Origin: an uncultured Bacilli bacterium | GTDB taxonomy: Bacteria; Bacillota_I; Bacilli_A; RF39; UBA660 | Reading direction: 5' to 3' | Length of the DNA: 33,010 nt | Assembly: GCA_934131005.1 (NCBI GenBank) | Contig: CAKOYV010000014.1 | Coordinates: 1 to 33,010 of the forward strand | In this document: positions 7,273 through 15,322 of the stretch, piece after piece | How positions within the stretch are numbered: the stretch's first letter is position 1 | Layout: each line of letters opens with the position of its first letter | Notes under the pieces: model-generated | What the model was told of the DNA's origin: nothing | Seen by the model: only the letters and a program-made list of their open reading frames with translations | Databases searched by the model: none | Translations under genes and position numbers: made by a program

Positions 7273-8944
7273 TTCTACCTCCTATATATTGGTTATATGT
7301 AAAGAAACCTGGGCCTCGATTTTCATCTTTCAAATTAGGAGCATAAAAACTTCTAAGAGTTGTATTTTTCCAACCACAGTAAGCTCCTAAACTTATTAAA
7401 TTTGGTGTCCACCACTCTTTCAAGCATCTATTTTCTCGTAAGAGTCCACTACCTGCTACTTTTAGATTTTCTAAATTAAATTTTTCTAAATTTTCTGATT
7501 CTTCCAAACAATTGTTACCAAAATATTCAAGATTTGGGGCTATTATTTCTTTAAGATTTTCAGAACTTCTTAAAAAATCACTTCCAAATCTGATGGCTTT
7601 CATAGCTATTAGTTTTTCTACTTTTTGGTTTAATGGCATAAAATCATCATATACATCCTCTATATTAAATAGATTGATAACTTTCATTGTATTATTTTTA
7701 TAGTTAAATCCTTCTTTTAATACCTTAGCTTTAGGAGCATCAAAATATTCCAATACTTCATCCTCGTAGGCAAAAGACCTACCAAATTCTTCAGCATTCA
7801 CAAGACTTATTCTCTTTAAACATTTTATTTCATGAAGAAAAAAATCTCCTACTTTTATGATATTATCATTTTGATATTCTATCATTCTATTTTCTTTATT
7901 TAATTTTATAATGGCTGGATGCTTTGCATCTCTAATGGTTATAGTTATTGTTTTTTCTTCTTTTTCAGGATTAGTTGTTATACTTATATTTTCAATATTA
8001 GAAAGCGTATCTGTAAATGGATCCTCTATTTTCTTTATTTTATCTGTTATTTCGTTTGTGTATGTGGAAATTTTTTTGTTTTGTAAATCAAGAATAAAAT
8101 AATCAAATATTATATATCTTTCTTTTGGATAACTTATAGCTACATCATTATCTATTATAACGTTATTGGGACAATAATAGACATTACCTATTTTTTGAGA
8201 ATATTTATATAACACATTATCTGTTGCTCTTATATACTTTGGAATGGTGAAATTCATTTTATTATTATTTTGTTTCATACCATAATATATAGCAAAACTA
8301 TCTGTTAGACCTGGTACGATTTTATCTAAGTTACCTGAGAAAGTTGCATCAGGATTTTCGACAGTGTGATTATATCTATTAGTTATTTCTACAGTATGAT
8401 TTTTATCTTTAGTGAATTGAATACTCATAACTGATGTACCATATTCATCTTGACGTTCTGGATTTGGAAAGTTTTCTCTTTTGATTTCATCAACATTTTC
8501 TTTGACAGCGAAAAAAACATAAGTACTTTTTAGGCGATTTCCATCAAAAGTACATAATTCCTCATTTATATATTCTCCTGTTTTCTTATTACGACCTTTA
8601 GCAAAATATTTTTTAAATGATTGAATATCTTCTTCTGTCTTACATTCATATAAATTGTAACCCTTTTCTTTTAGTAGTTCTTCTGGTGATTTATTATTTG
8701 ATGAGGCAACCAGCCTTTCTAAGTTTATAGTAGTTTCATATAAATAAAAAATGTAATTTTTAAACTTTGTTTCAAGACCGTATTTTTGAATATCATTGTA
8801 TAATTCTTTGGAAGGATCAAAGTTGTCCATTAGTAGCTTTGGTAGTAATCCCTCGGTTTCTAGGACAACTTGAAAATATTTGCGACATAGATGCATCATG
8901 TCTTCACCATATTGTTTTTTTATTTTCTTTAAATCTTGATTCAT
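7241..8944 (-). CDS. Large intracellular LRR protein with a conserved N-terminal domain (paralog 1)
   Basis: This 567-residue protein has no signal peptide or membrane segment. Residues 1-360 form a domain shared with the paralog at 9056-10786. Its blocks are YGEDMMHLC (12-20), YECKTEEDIQSFKKYFA (99-115), LCTFDGNRL (130-138), DEYGTSVMSIQFT (167-179), NRYNHTVENPDATF (189-202), PGLTDSFAIYY (211-221) and NVYYCPNNVIIDN (254-266). Residues ~365-555 are about eight BspA-like leucine-rich repeats of ~22 residues (F-L-x-x-x-x-x-L-x-x-I-x-x-P-N-L-x-x-x-G). It is first in a run with the 97-residue gene and the dehydrogenase. BspA-type LRRs mediate protein contacts, but most known ones are surface proteins. 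The role here is unknown. Confidence 0.8.
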   Translation of the reverse strand: MNQDLKKIKKQYGEDMMHLCRKYFQVVLETEGLLPKLLMDNFDPSKELYNDIQKYGLETKFKNYIFYLYETTINLERLVASSNNKSPEELLKEKGYNLYECKTEEDIQSFKKYFAKGRNKKTGEYINEELCTFDGNRLKSTYVFFAVKENVDEIKRENFPNPERQDEYGTSVMSIQFTKDKNHTVEITNRYNHTVENPDATFSGNLDKIVPGLTDSFAIYYGMKQNNNKMNFTIPKYIRATDNVLYKYSQKIGNVYYCPNNVIIDNDVAISYPKERYIIFDYFILDLQNKKISTYTNEITDKIKKIEDPFTDTLSNIENISITTNPEKEEKTITITIRDAKHPAIIKLNKENRMIEYQNDNIIKVGDFFLHEIKCLKRISLVNAEEFGRSFAYEDEVLEYFDAPKAKVLKEGFNYKNNTMKVINLFNIEDVYDDFMPLNQKVEKLIAMKAIRFGSDFLRSSENLKEIIAPNLEYFGNNCLEESENLEKFNLENLKVAGSGLLRENRCLKEWWTPNLISLGAYCGWKNTTLRSFYAPNLKDENRGPGFFTYNQYIGGRNDQTRNSKNR

Positions 8945-8995
8945 TTTAACAACTCCATCCTACTCATTTACTTCTACTCTTTTATTATATATTTT

Positions 8996-9004
8996 ATTAT
9001 AGCA
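8996..9004 (-). promoter_or_regulatory. Extended -10 promoter for LRR paralog 1
   Basis: TGC-TATAAT on the minus strand, about 50 bases before the ATG at 8944; the -35 region (AGACAA 17 bases upstream) is poor. Confidence 0.55.
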
Positions 9005-9034
9005 TTTTTTCTTTGATTTGTCTTAAATAAATTG

Positions 9035-9059
9035 TAAAAAAGCTAAAATTAACTTTTAG
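9035..9059 (-). terminator. Terminator after LRR paralog 2
   Basis: On the minus strand CTAAAAG-TTAA-TTTTAG followed by CTTTTTT begins at the stop codon of the paralog 2 gene. The stem is short and AT-rich. It separates the two LRR genes into different transcripts. Confidence 0.6.
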
Positions 9060-10786
9060 TTGTTTTTGAAATGTTGAGACACTGCTTTCTTAACGTGTTT
9101 TTGAACATTAGGAATATTGATATCATGATGTAAGTAATAATTACCACGAGATTTAATATTTGGAGTACTGATTTGTACTAAATTTTTAACCTTCCATAGA
9201 AAATAATCACCAATATTCTCAACTGTTTCAATGATAATTTTTTCTAGGACTTCATTACTCATTAAAAAATTATCTCCTATTATTTTTATTTTGGGAAGAA
9301 TAAGCGATATTAAATTGTTATTTTGATATAAGAAGTCTTTACCTATTTTTTCTAAATTTGGTAAGTAGATTGATGATAATATTTTATTGTCGTATAAAAA
9401 TGCATCTGTTATTACTTTAAGATTAGGAAGAGATAACTGTGTTAGAGCATTGTTATAGCGAAGAAAGCTTACATCTGCTAGTTCTAGGTTATTCATTAAT
9501 ACTTCTTTTACTTTTACACCATCAAGTGCAAAGCATTTTCCAACTATTTCTACTTGTGGCAGGATAATTTTCAATAAATTTCTAGAATTTCTTAAGAAAT
9601 CGTCTCCTACTACTTTTACTTTTGGTAAATATATTTCCTCTAATGATAAGGCTTCTTTTAGAAAATTATCTTCTATTAGTTGGACATTATCTAATTCTAT
9701 TTTTTGAAGAAAATGAGCTTTAGTTAAGAAATTACTCTTTATTATAGAAGTTTGATTGTCTTTATAATAAATTAGTTGATTATCATTGTTTATTGTTATA
9801 CTAACTTGTTTGTCAATGGTAGTTAGAACTAGATTTTTTTGATTATAGTCTTTATTTTTTGTTATAGAAATTTTTTGGATTTTGCTAATACTATCTGAGG
9901 TTGAGTCTTTTAGGTTAGGATCATATAGTTTTATTTCTTTTGTTTTCATATCAATGATAAAATAATCTACGATAAGGTATCTTTCTTTATCATATTTTTT
10001 TACTTCAAAATTGTCGATAATGACATTACCAGGGCAATAATAAACATTATTAATTTCCATATTGTATTTATATAATTTTCCATCAAGAGCTCTTACATAA
10101 TTTGGAATTTCAAAAGGATTTTTTTCTTGATATTGGTACATTTTATAGTATTTGGCAAAGCTATCTGTTAGGCCAGGAATTATTTCATCTAAATTATTAT
10201 GAAATGTCGCATCAGGATTATTAACTTTATGATTGTATCTATTTTTTATTGATAGATAATGGTATTTATTTCTAGTGAATTGGATACTTATAACAGATGT
10301 TCCATATTCATCTTCCCTTTCGGGATTAGGATAATTTTCTCTTTTGATTTCATCAACATTTTTTTTAACAGCCCAAAATACATATGACGATGCTAATCGA
10401 TTTCCTCTGAAGGTACATAATTGTTCATTTCTAGCATAGTACTTTTTAAATTGTTGAATATCTTCTTCTGTTTTGCATTCATAAAATTTATAACCAGCTT
10501 CATCTAATAATTCTTTAGGTGTTTTTACTTTGGTCATTTCAGAAGTCTTTTTTTCTGTGGTAGTAGTTTTACTAACATCATATAAGGTATAAATATAATT
10601 TTTAAATTGTGCTAATAAGTTGGCATTTTTTAAATCTTCAAAAATTGTTTTAGTTGGGTGAATTTTATTTAAAAATATTTCAGAAAGTTTATTTGGATAA
10701 TCTATGATAGTTGAGAAGTTATTACGACAGTAATGCATCATTGCTTCACCATAATATTTTTTGATTATTTTTAAATCATGATTCAT
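9056..10786 (-). CDS. Large intracellular LRR protein with a conserved N-terminal domain (paralog 2)
   Basis: This protein has 576 residues from the ATG at 10786. That start aligns with the start of paralog 1 (MNHDLK vs MNQDLK) and follows GGGGTGGGG; the upstream frame to 10837 overlaps the promoter. It shows the same N-terminal blocks: YGEAMMHYC, YECKTEEDIQQFKKYYA, LCTFRGNRL, DEYGTSVISIQFT, NRYNHKVNNPDATF and PGLTDSFAKYY. The C-terminal ~190 residues hold about nine regular 22-residue repeats of the form F-L-x-x-N-x-x-L-x-x-L-x-L-P-N-L-x-x-I-G-x, more regular than in paralog 1. No signal peptide is present. It has its own promoter and terminator and lies divergent to the SGNH-like gene. The function is unknown. 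The pair arose by an older duplication, since sequence is conserved mainly in the N-terminal blocks. Confidence 0.8.
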   Translation of the reverse strand: MNHDLKIIKKYYGEAMMHYCRNNFSTIIDYPNKLSEIFLNKIHPTKTIFEDLKNANLLAQFKNYIYTLYDVSKTTTTEKKTSEMTKVKTPKELLDEAGYKFYECKTEEDIQQFKKYYARNEQLCTFRGNRLASSYVFWAVKKNVDEIKRENYPNPEREDEYGTSVISIQFTRNKYHYLSIKNRYNHKVNNPDATFHNNLDEIIPGLTDSFAKYYKMYQYQEKNPFEIPNYVRALDGKLYKYNMEINNVYYCPGNVIIDNFEVKKYDKERYLIVDYFIIDMKTKEIKLYDPNLKDSTSDSISKIQKISITKNKDYNQKNLVLTTIDKQVSITINNDNQLIYYKDNQTSIIKSNFLTKAHFLQKIELDNVQLIEDNFLKEALSLEEIYLPKVKVVGDDFLRNSRNLLKIILPQVEIVGKCFALDGVKVKEVLMNNLELADVSFLRYNNALTQLSLPNLKVITDAFLYDNKILSSIYLPNLEKIGKDFLYQNNNLISLILPKIKIIGDNFLMSNEVLEKIIIETVENIGDYFLWKVKNLVQISTPNIKSRGNYYLHHDINIPNVQKHVKKAVSQHFKNN

Positions 10787-10827
10787 TTTCCCCACCCCAA
10801 GCATAATTTTTGTTATATTTATCTTGT

Positions 10828-10856
10828 ATTTTAGCACATTTTTTATTATGAGTCAA
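10828..10856 (-). promoter_or_regulatory. Promoter for LRR paralog 2, TTGACT-17-TAAAAT
   Basis: On the minus strand TTGACT (10851-10856), a 17-base spacer ending TGC (extended -10) and TAAAAT (10828-10833), about 42 bases before the ATG at 10786. Confidence 0.8.
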
Positions 10857-10926
10857 AAGCAGATTATCTTTTGGTAAATATTTACGTATATGCTTTATAA
10901 AATAAGTGTTTTTTTAGTTTACTATA

Positions 10927-10955
10927 TTGACATTTCATTAAAAAAGTGCTATTAT
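10927..10955 (+). promoter_or_regulatory. Promoter for the SGNH-like gene, TTGACA-17-TATTAT
   Basis: TTGACA (10927-10932), a spacer of 17 bases ending TGC, and TATTAT (10950-10955), 27 bases before the ATG at 10983. This rules out the longer upstream frame starting at 10890. Confidence 0.85.
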
Positions 10956-10982
10956 ACGTTAGAAATTGAAGGGGATGTTATT

Positions 10983-12068
10983 ATGAGTTTAGTTAATGGT
11001 GTAGATTTTAGAAATAAAAAATTGGGAGACTATTATAAAGATAAAAATTTGTTAATCGTTGGAATGAATGATATTCAATGTACAAAAGCTACTAATTATA
11101 TAGAGAAGAATTTGTTACAATATTTATATGATAATTTAAAGAGTGCGAATATTGATCCTCAAGTAATTGATTGTTTTTCAATGTTATTAAATAAAACTGA
11201 ACATATTGAATACTTTTTAAAAAATAATCTTAGTGTAGAAGAAATAAAACTATCTAATTTCTATAGTTTTCTTGAAAGCTTAAAAAAGATGTTTACTGAT
11301 ATTAATATGCCTGCTATTTTAGCTCAAGCTGGTAATCTTTATAAAAAAAAATGGGCAACTTATGATAATGATAAAAATATTCATCTTACAGATTCTTTAG
11401 TTAATAGTGATGAGGCTTTAGTAATTTATTCTAGTGGAAGCAGTGATTTAATGAGAGAGATTGGTATTAATTCTTGTTCTTTGAATCATGATTATAGAGC
11501 TTTAGTGAAAAATGGAAATTATGATTATATGCTAAAAAAAATTAAGGATCATAGCACTTTAGCGAAAGTATTAAATTTTGTTGAAATAAATTTTGAATCA
11601 ATATTATCTTTAAATGAAAAAGCTGATATTTATGTTCTTTCATCTTCTATTGGTAATAATTTAAAGGGTGCGGATGCAATTGTTTTAAAAGAGTTTATTG
11701 GAGAATATAATGAGTTGTTAAAGAATTTGTGCGAATTATATAATCTTAAATATATTGATACTAATAAATATTACTTGCCTAATAAGGAATTTGATCATAA
11801 AAAGATTGCTGATGATATTATTAAGGATTTGTATAAGGAAAAGATTGATTTGGTTAAAGAGGATAATTTTCATTCACAATATGAACAAACTTATCGTAAT
11901 ATTGGAGTTGAGGGAGTTATATGTGATATTATAGGTGACTATAAAAATGCTAGTCATGAAGTAATTGGGCTTGATGGGGTTGCTAGAAGACATCAGATGG
12001 ATATTGTTTCTTCCCATGAGAGAGAAATTCAGGTTCTAAAAAAAGTTGTAAAAAAAACAAGACATTAG
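10983..12068 (+). CDS. SGNH/GDSL hydrolase-like protein
   Basis: This protein has 361 residues. The start at 10983 is set by the promoter and a GAAGGGG site. The region from about 140 resembles the SGNH hydrolase fold: A-L-V-I-Y-S-S-G-S-S-D-L-M-R-E (the G-x-N-D block position), then K-A-D-I-Y-V-L-S-S-S-I-G-N, then a helix with L-C-E-L-Y-N-L-K-Y-I-D-T-N and a late D-H-K-K-I-A-D-D-I that could hold the catalytic Asp-His. The N-terminal L-L-I-V-G-M-N-D is where the nucleophile block would be expected, but a clear G-D-S is not visible, so activity is uncertain. There is no signal peptide. The protein ends in a basic tail. It is monocistronic, divergent from LRR paralog 2. Confidence 0.5.
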   Translation: MSLVNGVDFRNKKLGDYYKDKNLLIVGMNDIQCTKATNYIEKNLLQYLYDNLKSANIDPQVIDCFSMLLNKTEHIEYFLKNNLSVEEIKLSNFYSFLESLKKMFTDINMPAILAQAGNLYKKKWATYDNDKNIHLTDSLVNSDEALVIYSSGSSDLMREIGINSCSLNHDYRALVKNGNYDYMLKKIKDHSTLAKVLNFVEINFESILSLNEKADIYVLSSSIGNNLKGADAIVLKEFIGEYNELLKNLCELYNLKYIDTNKYYLPNKEFDHKKIADDIIKDLYKEKIDLVKEDNFHSQYEQTYRNIGVEGVICDIIGDYKNASHEVIGLDGVARRHQMDIVSSHEREIQVLKKVVKKTRH

Positions 12069-12094
12069 TAAAATGCTAAATGTCTTGCTTTTTT
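12059..12094 (+). terminator. Terminator after the SGNH-like gene
   Basis: AAGACATT (12059-12066) pairs with AATGTCTT (12079-12086), followed by GC and six T. It overlaps the stop codon of the gene. Confidence 0.8.
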
Positions 12095-12221
12095 AATGAC
12101 AATTCCAAGAATTATTACCCCAAAATAGTACAAAGAAAATGATTAATACTACAATTATTATCCAAAACCAATTATTAGTATATCCATAATAGCCATATCC
12201 TGGGTATCCATAGCCATACAT
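12093..12221 (-). CDS. Tiny Gly/Tyr-rich single-pass membrane protein
   Basis: This 42-residue protein has an N-terminus made of Gly-Tyr repeats (MYGYGYPGYGYYGYTNN), one membrane helix (W-F-W-I-I-I-V-V-L-I-I-F-F-V-L-F-W) and a short tail ending in CH. An AAAGGA site lies 11 bases upstream of the ATG. The layout resembles the YjcZ-type small sporulation membrane proteins of Bacillus (Gly/Tyr-rich head plus one helix), but the core sequence is not the same and the organism need not sporulate. The stop lies within the T-run of the opposing terminator. Confidence 0.6.
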   Translation of the reverse strand: MYGYGYPGYGYYGYTNNWFWIIIVVLIIFFVLFWGNNSWNCH

Positions 12222-12321
12222 ATATAATCACATCCTTTCAATATATTATATTTAGATTGTTATATTTGTAGCATAATGGATACCCACTTTAAAAAGTAAT
12301 TCTTAAATAAGGAATTATTTT

Positions 12322-12930
12322 TTATTGATTTTTATAGCTATTATATATATCTACTATTAAGTCTATTGTTTTATCAATCCCTAAAATACTAGAGTCTATG
12401 CAATAATCATATTCTCTTATACTACCCCATGTTTTATTTTTATTTAGGGATTCATAATACTTTTTACGTTGATTATCAATTGTTTTTAATTTTTTTCTTG
12501 TCTCTTCATATGACATTTTTTCTATATTCATTTTTCTGGTTATTTTAAAATCCATATTATTAGAATAAATAAAGATATTTATTACATTAGGTTTACCTTT
12601 TAGAATATTGTTGGAATTTCTTCCTAAAATGACACAAGAAGAGGATGATATTTCTAAGATAGTTTTATTAATTAGACTTTGATAGATATCATCTGAGAAT
12701 ATTTCATTGTAATCGCCTGTTTGGATATAATCTACAGGACGCAAGCTAGAATTACGTTTTATTTCATCGTGTTCATTAATTTTAGAATAGTTGTATTTGC
12801 TACTTTCATGAGCTTTATTAATTAATTCTTTATCATAGAAAGGAATGTTTAATTTTGTGGCAACTCTTTGGCCTATATATTTACCACCACTTCCATATTC
12901 TCTTCCAATTGTTAAGATTACATTTTTCAT
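12322..12930 (-). CDS. Cytidylate kinase-like family protein
   Basis: This protein has 202 residues from the ATG at 12930, which has GGAGATATTA just before it; the longer frame overlaps the ABC gene. The N-terminus V-I-L-T-I-G-R-E-Y-G-S-G-G-K-Y-I-G-Q is the phosphate-binding loop of the cytidylate kinase-like family (GR-x-YGSGG). It is followed by I-P-F-Y-D-K-E-L-I and later C-V-I-L-G-R-N-S-N, I-N-I-F-I-Y and D-Y-C-I-D-S-S, all usual positions in that family. True CMP kinases phosphorylate CMP/dCMP; this subfamily is shorter and its substrate is not established. It starts 16 bases after the ABC exporter gene and is probably the last gene of that operon. Confidence 0.8.
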   Translation of the reverse strand: MKNVILTIGREYGSGGKYIGQRVATKLNIPFYDKELINKAHESSKYNYSKINEHDEIKRNSSLRPVDYIQTGDYNEIFSDDIYQSLINKTILEISSSSCVILGRNSNNILKGKPNVINIFIYSNNMDFKITRKMNIEKMSYEETRKKLKTIDNQRKKYYESLNKNKTWGSIREYDYCIDSSILGIDKTIDLIVDIYNSYKNQ

Positions 12931-12946
12931 TAATATCTCCTCTTTC

Positions 12947-15322
12947 TTATAACTCAAATTGTGAGTTATATAAATCAGCATAGAAACCATTTTTTTGCAT
13001 TAATTGTTCATGATTTCCAGTTTCGATAATGTTTCCATCTTTCATTACTAGAATTAAATCAGCATTTTTAATTGTTGATAATCTATGGGCTATGATGAAA
13101 GAAGTTCTACCTTCAGTTAATTTATCCATAGCTTTTTGAACTAGTTCTTCAGTTCTAGTATCAACATTAGAGGTTGCTTCGTCTAAGATTAGGAATGGAG
13201 CATCTTTTATCATACCACGAGCAATTGTTAATAATTGCCTTTGACCTGCTGATACACTATCATTATCAGAAATTTTAGAATTATAGCCTTTTGGTAGTGT
13301 TTTTATAAAATGATCAAGCCCTACTGTTTTGCATACTTCTTTTACTCTTTCATCAGATACATTTTGACAATTATAAACGATATTTTCTTTAATTGTACCG
13401 TTAAATAGCCAAGTATCTTGAAGAACCATTGTAAATAGATCATGAATATTTTCACGACTTAAATTTTTAGTAGAGACACCATCTATTTTTATATCACCAG
13501 AATTAATATCATAAAATTTCATTAATAAGTTGACCATAGTTGTTTTTCCGGCTCCTGTTGGACCAACAATTGCTATTTTTTGACCTGGTAGAGCTTTAGC
13601 ACTAAAGTTATTGATAGTTGGTAAATCGTTACCATCATATTTGAAAACAACATTTTTAAATTCTATTTTTCCTTTTACTTTTTCTTTTTCTAAAACTTTA
13701 GTTAAAGATTTTTCATCAGCCATTTCTTCTTCATCAATAAATTCAAAGACACGTTCTGATGCTGCAGCGGTTGATTGTAATGAAGTCATAGCTTGAGCTA
13801 TTTGAGATAATGGAGAAGTAAATAATCTTACATATGTTATGAATGCTACTATAACACCAAAAGTTATTTGGTCATTTAGAGTTAATAGGGCTCCCGCAAT
13901 ACATACAGCAACATAGCCGAAGTTTCCAATAAAGTTCATCATTGGCATCATTAGTCCTGATAAAAATTGACTTTTACGGTTAGCATCGTAAACTTTTTTG
14001 TTATATTCATCAAATTTTTGGTCAGATAGTTTTTTACCATTATAGGCCTTTACTACATTTAGACCAGAGTATACTTCTTCAATATGACCATTTAAATTTC
14101 CTAATTCTACTTGTCTTGCAACAAAGTGTTTTTGGGATTTTCCTAGAATTATAAACATAAAAATGAATCCAAATAAACTAGCTAAAATAGCTGTTATGGC
14201 CATAATCCAATTAGTTATGAACATCATGATAATGGTACCAACAAATAAAGTTATAGCACTTACTAGGGTTGCTAGTGATTGGTTCATTGATTGAGCAATG
14301 GTATCAACATCATTAGTTACTCTAGATAGAGTATCTCCTATCGCATGAGAATCAAAGTATTTAAGTGGTAATTTATTTATTTTATGAGAAATACGATTTC
14401 TTAATTTTCTAGCAAAGTTATTAGCAACAGTTGTCATAGCAAGAGATTCTATATAAGTAAATAGAGCACTACATAGATAAATACATACAAGTAGAGTTGC
14501 TATTTTCCTTATTCCCTCCATATCCATATCAGGTTCTATTACCCTCTTTATAGATTTAGGCATTTTATCTAGTTCTTTATATAATGATTCTGCTTTAGCA
14601 TTTTTATCCATTTTACTCATAATTGTTAAGAATTTTGCTTGGTCTTCTGATGTTATAGTTGTTTTTTCTATTTTAAATTCATCAAATAAAACTTTACTTA
14701 TGCTAGCAGGAAATTTTATGTCTTTTTGTTTATCTTTATTTTGAAGTTTTGAAGTTAAATTTATTAATTCTATCTTATCATTAGTTGTTATTTCTACATC
14801 TTTATAAGTTGTAGTTGGTAGTAGTTTTTCTTGAATTTTTTTAGGTAATGTTGATATTTCTGCTACCATAGTTTGTTTATTACTTTCTGTTGATGCTTTT
14901 TTTAGAAATTCTTGAAATTTAGCTTTTTCATCATTAGATATATCACTTGATGTCATTATAGATTGCATATTTTTTTGGGAAATATCCATCTTTAAGATTT
15001 CTGTCATCTTAGATGCTAGTTTTTTCTCATCTAGATTGGCAGTTGTGTTTTTAGTGATTTTCTCTAGATTTTTGGTTTTTATTACTAGACCATCAGATAT
15101 TTTATCTGTTAAGTTAGATAATTGGTTTGGGGCACAGATTGATAAGATTGAACCTAAAACGGCTAATAATAGTGCGATGGTTATTAAAGCTTTAAAACCA
15201 TTTAGTTCTTGGAACAAGCGTAACATAGCACCTTTAAAATTTTTGGCCTTCTCACCTGCTCCCATACCTGGTTGTGGTGGTCCCATTCTTCTGTTTGGAG
15301 TTTTTCTTTTATTTTCTTCCAT
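12947..15322 (-). CDS. ABC exporter half-transporter, catalytic subunit with large extracytoplasmic insert
   Basis: This 791-residue protein has a transmembrane domain fused to an ATPase. A basic tail (1-44) and TM1 (46-65) precede a ~200-residue, Lys-rich, helical insert (about 66-270) in the first outer loop, where ordinary exporters have only a few residues. TM2-TM6 lie at about 273-500. The ATPase has Walker A G-P-T-G-A-G-K-T (587-594), signature S-A-G-Q-R-Q (691-696), Walker B L-I-L-D-E (711-715, catalytic Glu present) and H-loop A-H-R-L-S-T (H746). It overlaps the partner gene by 14 bases. Together they look like a BmrC/BmrD- or TM287/288-type heterodimer, with this as the catalytically complete half. 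The substrate is unknown; drugs or peptides are typical. Confidence 0.9.
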   Translation of the reverse strand: MEENKRKTPNRRMGPPQPGMGAGEKAKNFKGAMLRLFQELNGFKALITIALLLAVLGSILSICAPNQLSNLTDKISDGLVIKTKNLEKITKNTTANLDEKKLASKMTEILKMDISQKNMQSIMTSSDISNDEKAKFQEFLKKASTESNKQTMVAEISTLPKKIQEKLLPTTTYKDVEITTNDKIELINLTSKLQNKDKQKDIKFPASISKVLFDEFKIEKTTITSEDQAKFLTIMSKMDKNAKAESLYKELDKMPKSIKRVIEPDMDMEGIRKIATLLVCIYLCSALFTYIESLAMTTVANNFARKLRNRISHKINKLPLKYFDSHAIGDTLSRVTNDVDTIAQSMNQSLATLVSAITLFVGTIIMMFITNWIMAITAILASLFGFIFMFIILGKSQKHFVARQVELGNLNGHIEEVYSGLNVVKAYNGKKLSDQKFDEYNKKVYDANRKSQFLSGLMMPMMNFIGNFGYVAVCIAGALLTLNDQITFGVIVAFITYVRLFTSPLSQIAQAMTSLQSTAAASERVFEFIDEEEMADEKSLTKVLEKEKVKGKIEFKNVVFKYDGNDLPTINNFSAKALPGQKIAIVGPTGAGKTTMVNLLMKFYDINSGDIKIDGVSTKNLSRENIHDLFTMVLQDTWLFNGTIKENIVYNCQNVSDERVKEVCKTVGLDHFIKTLPKGYNSKISDNDSVSAGQRQLLTIARGMIKDAPFLILDEATSNVDTRTEELVQKAMDKLTEGRTSFIIAHRLSTIKNADLILVMKDGNIIETGNHEQLMQKNGFYADLYNSQFEL

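Noticed and set aside
10890..10982. N-terminal extension of the SGNH-like protein
   Set aside because: A TTGACA-17-TATTAT promoter lies inside it, so transcripts begin after it.
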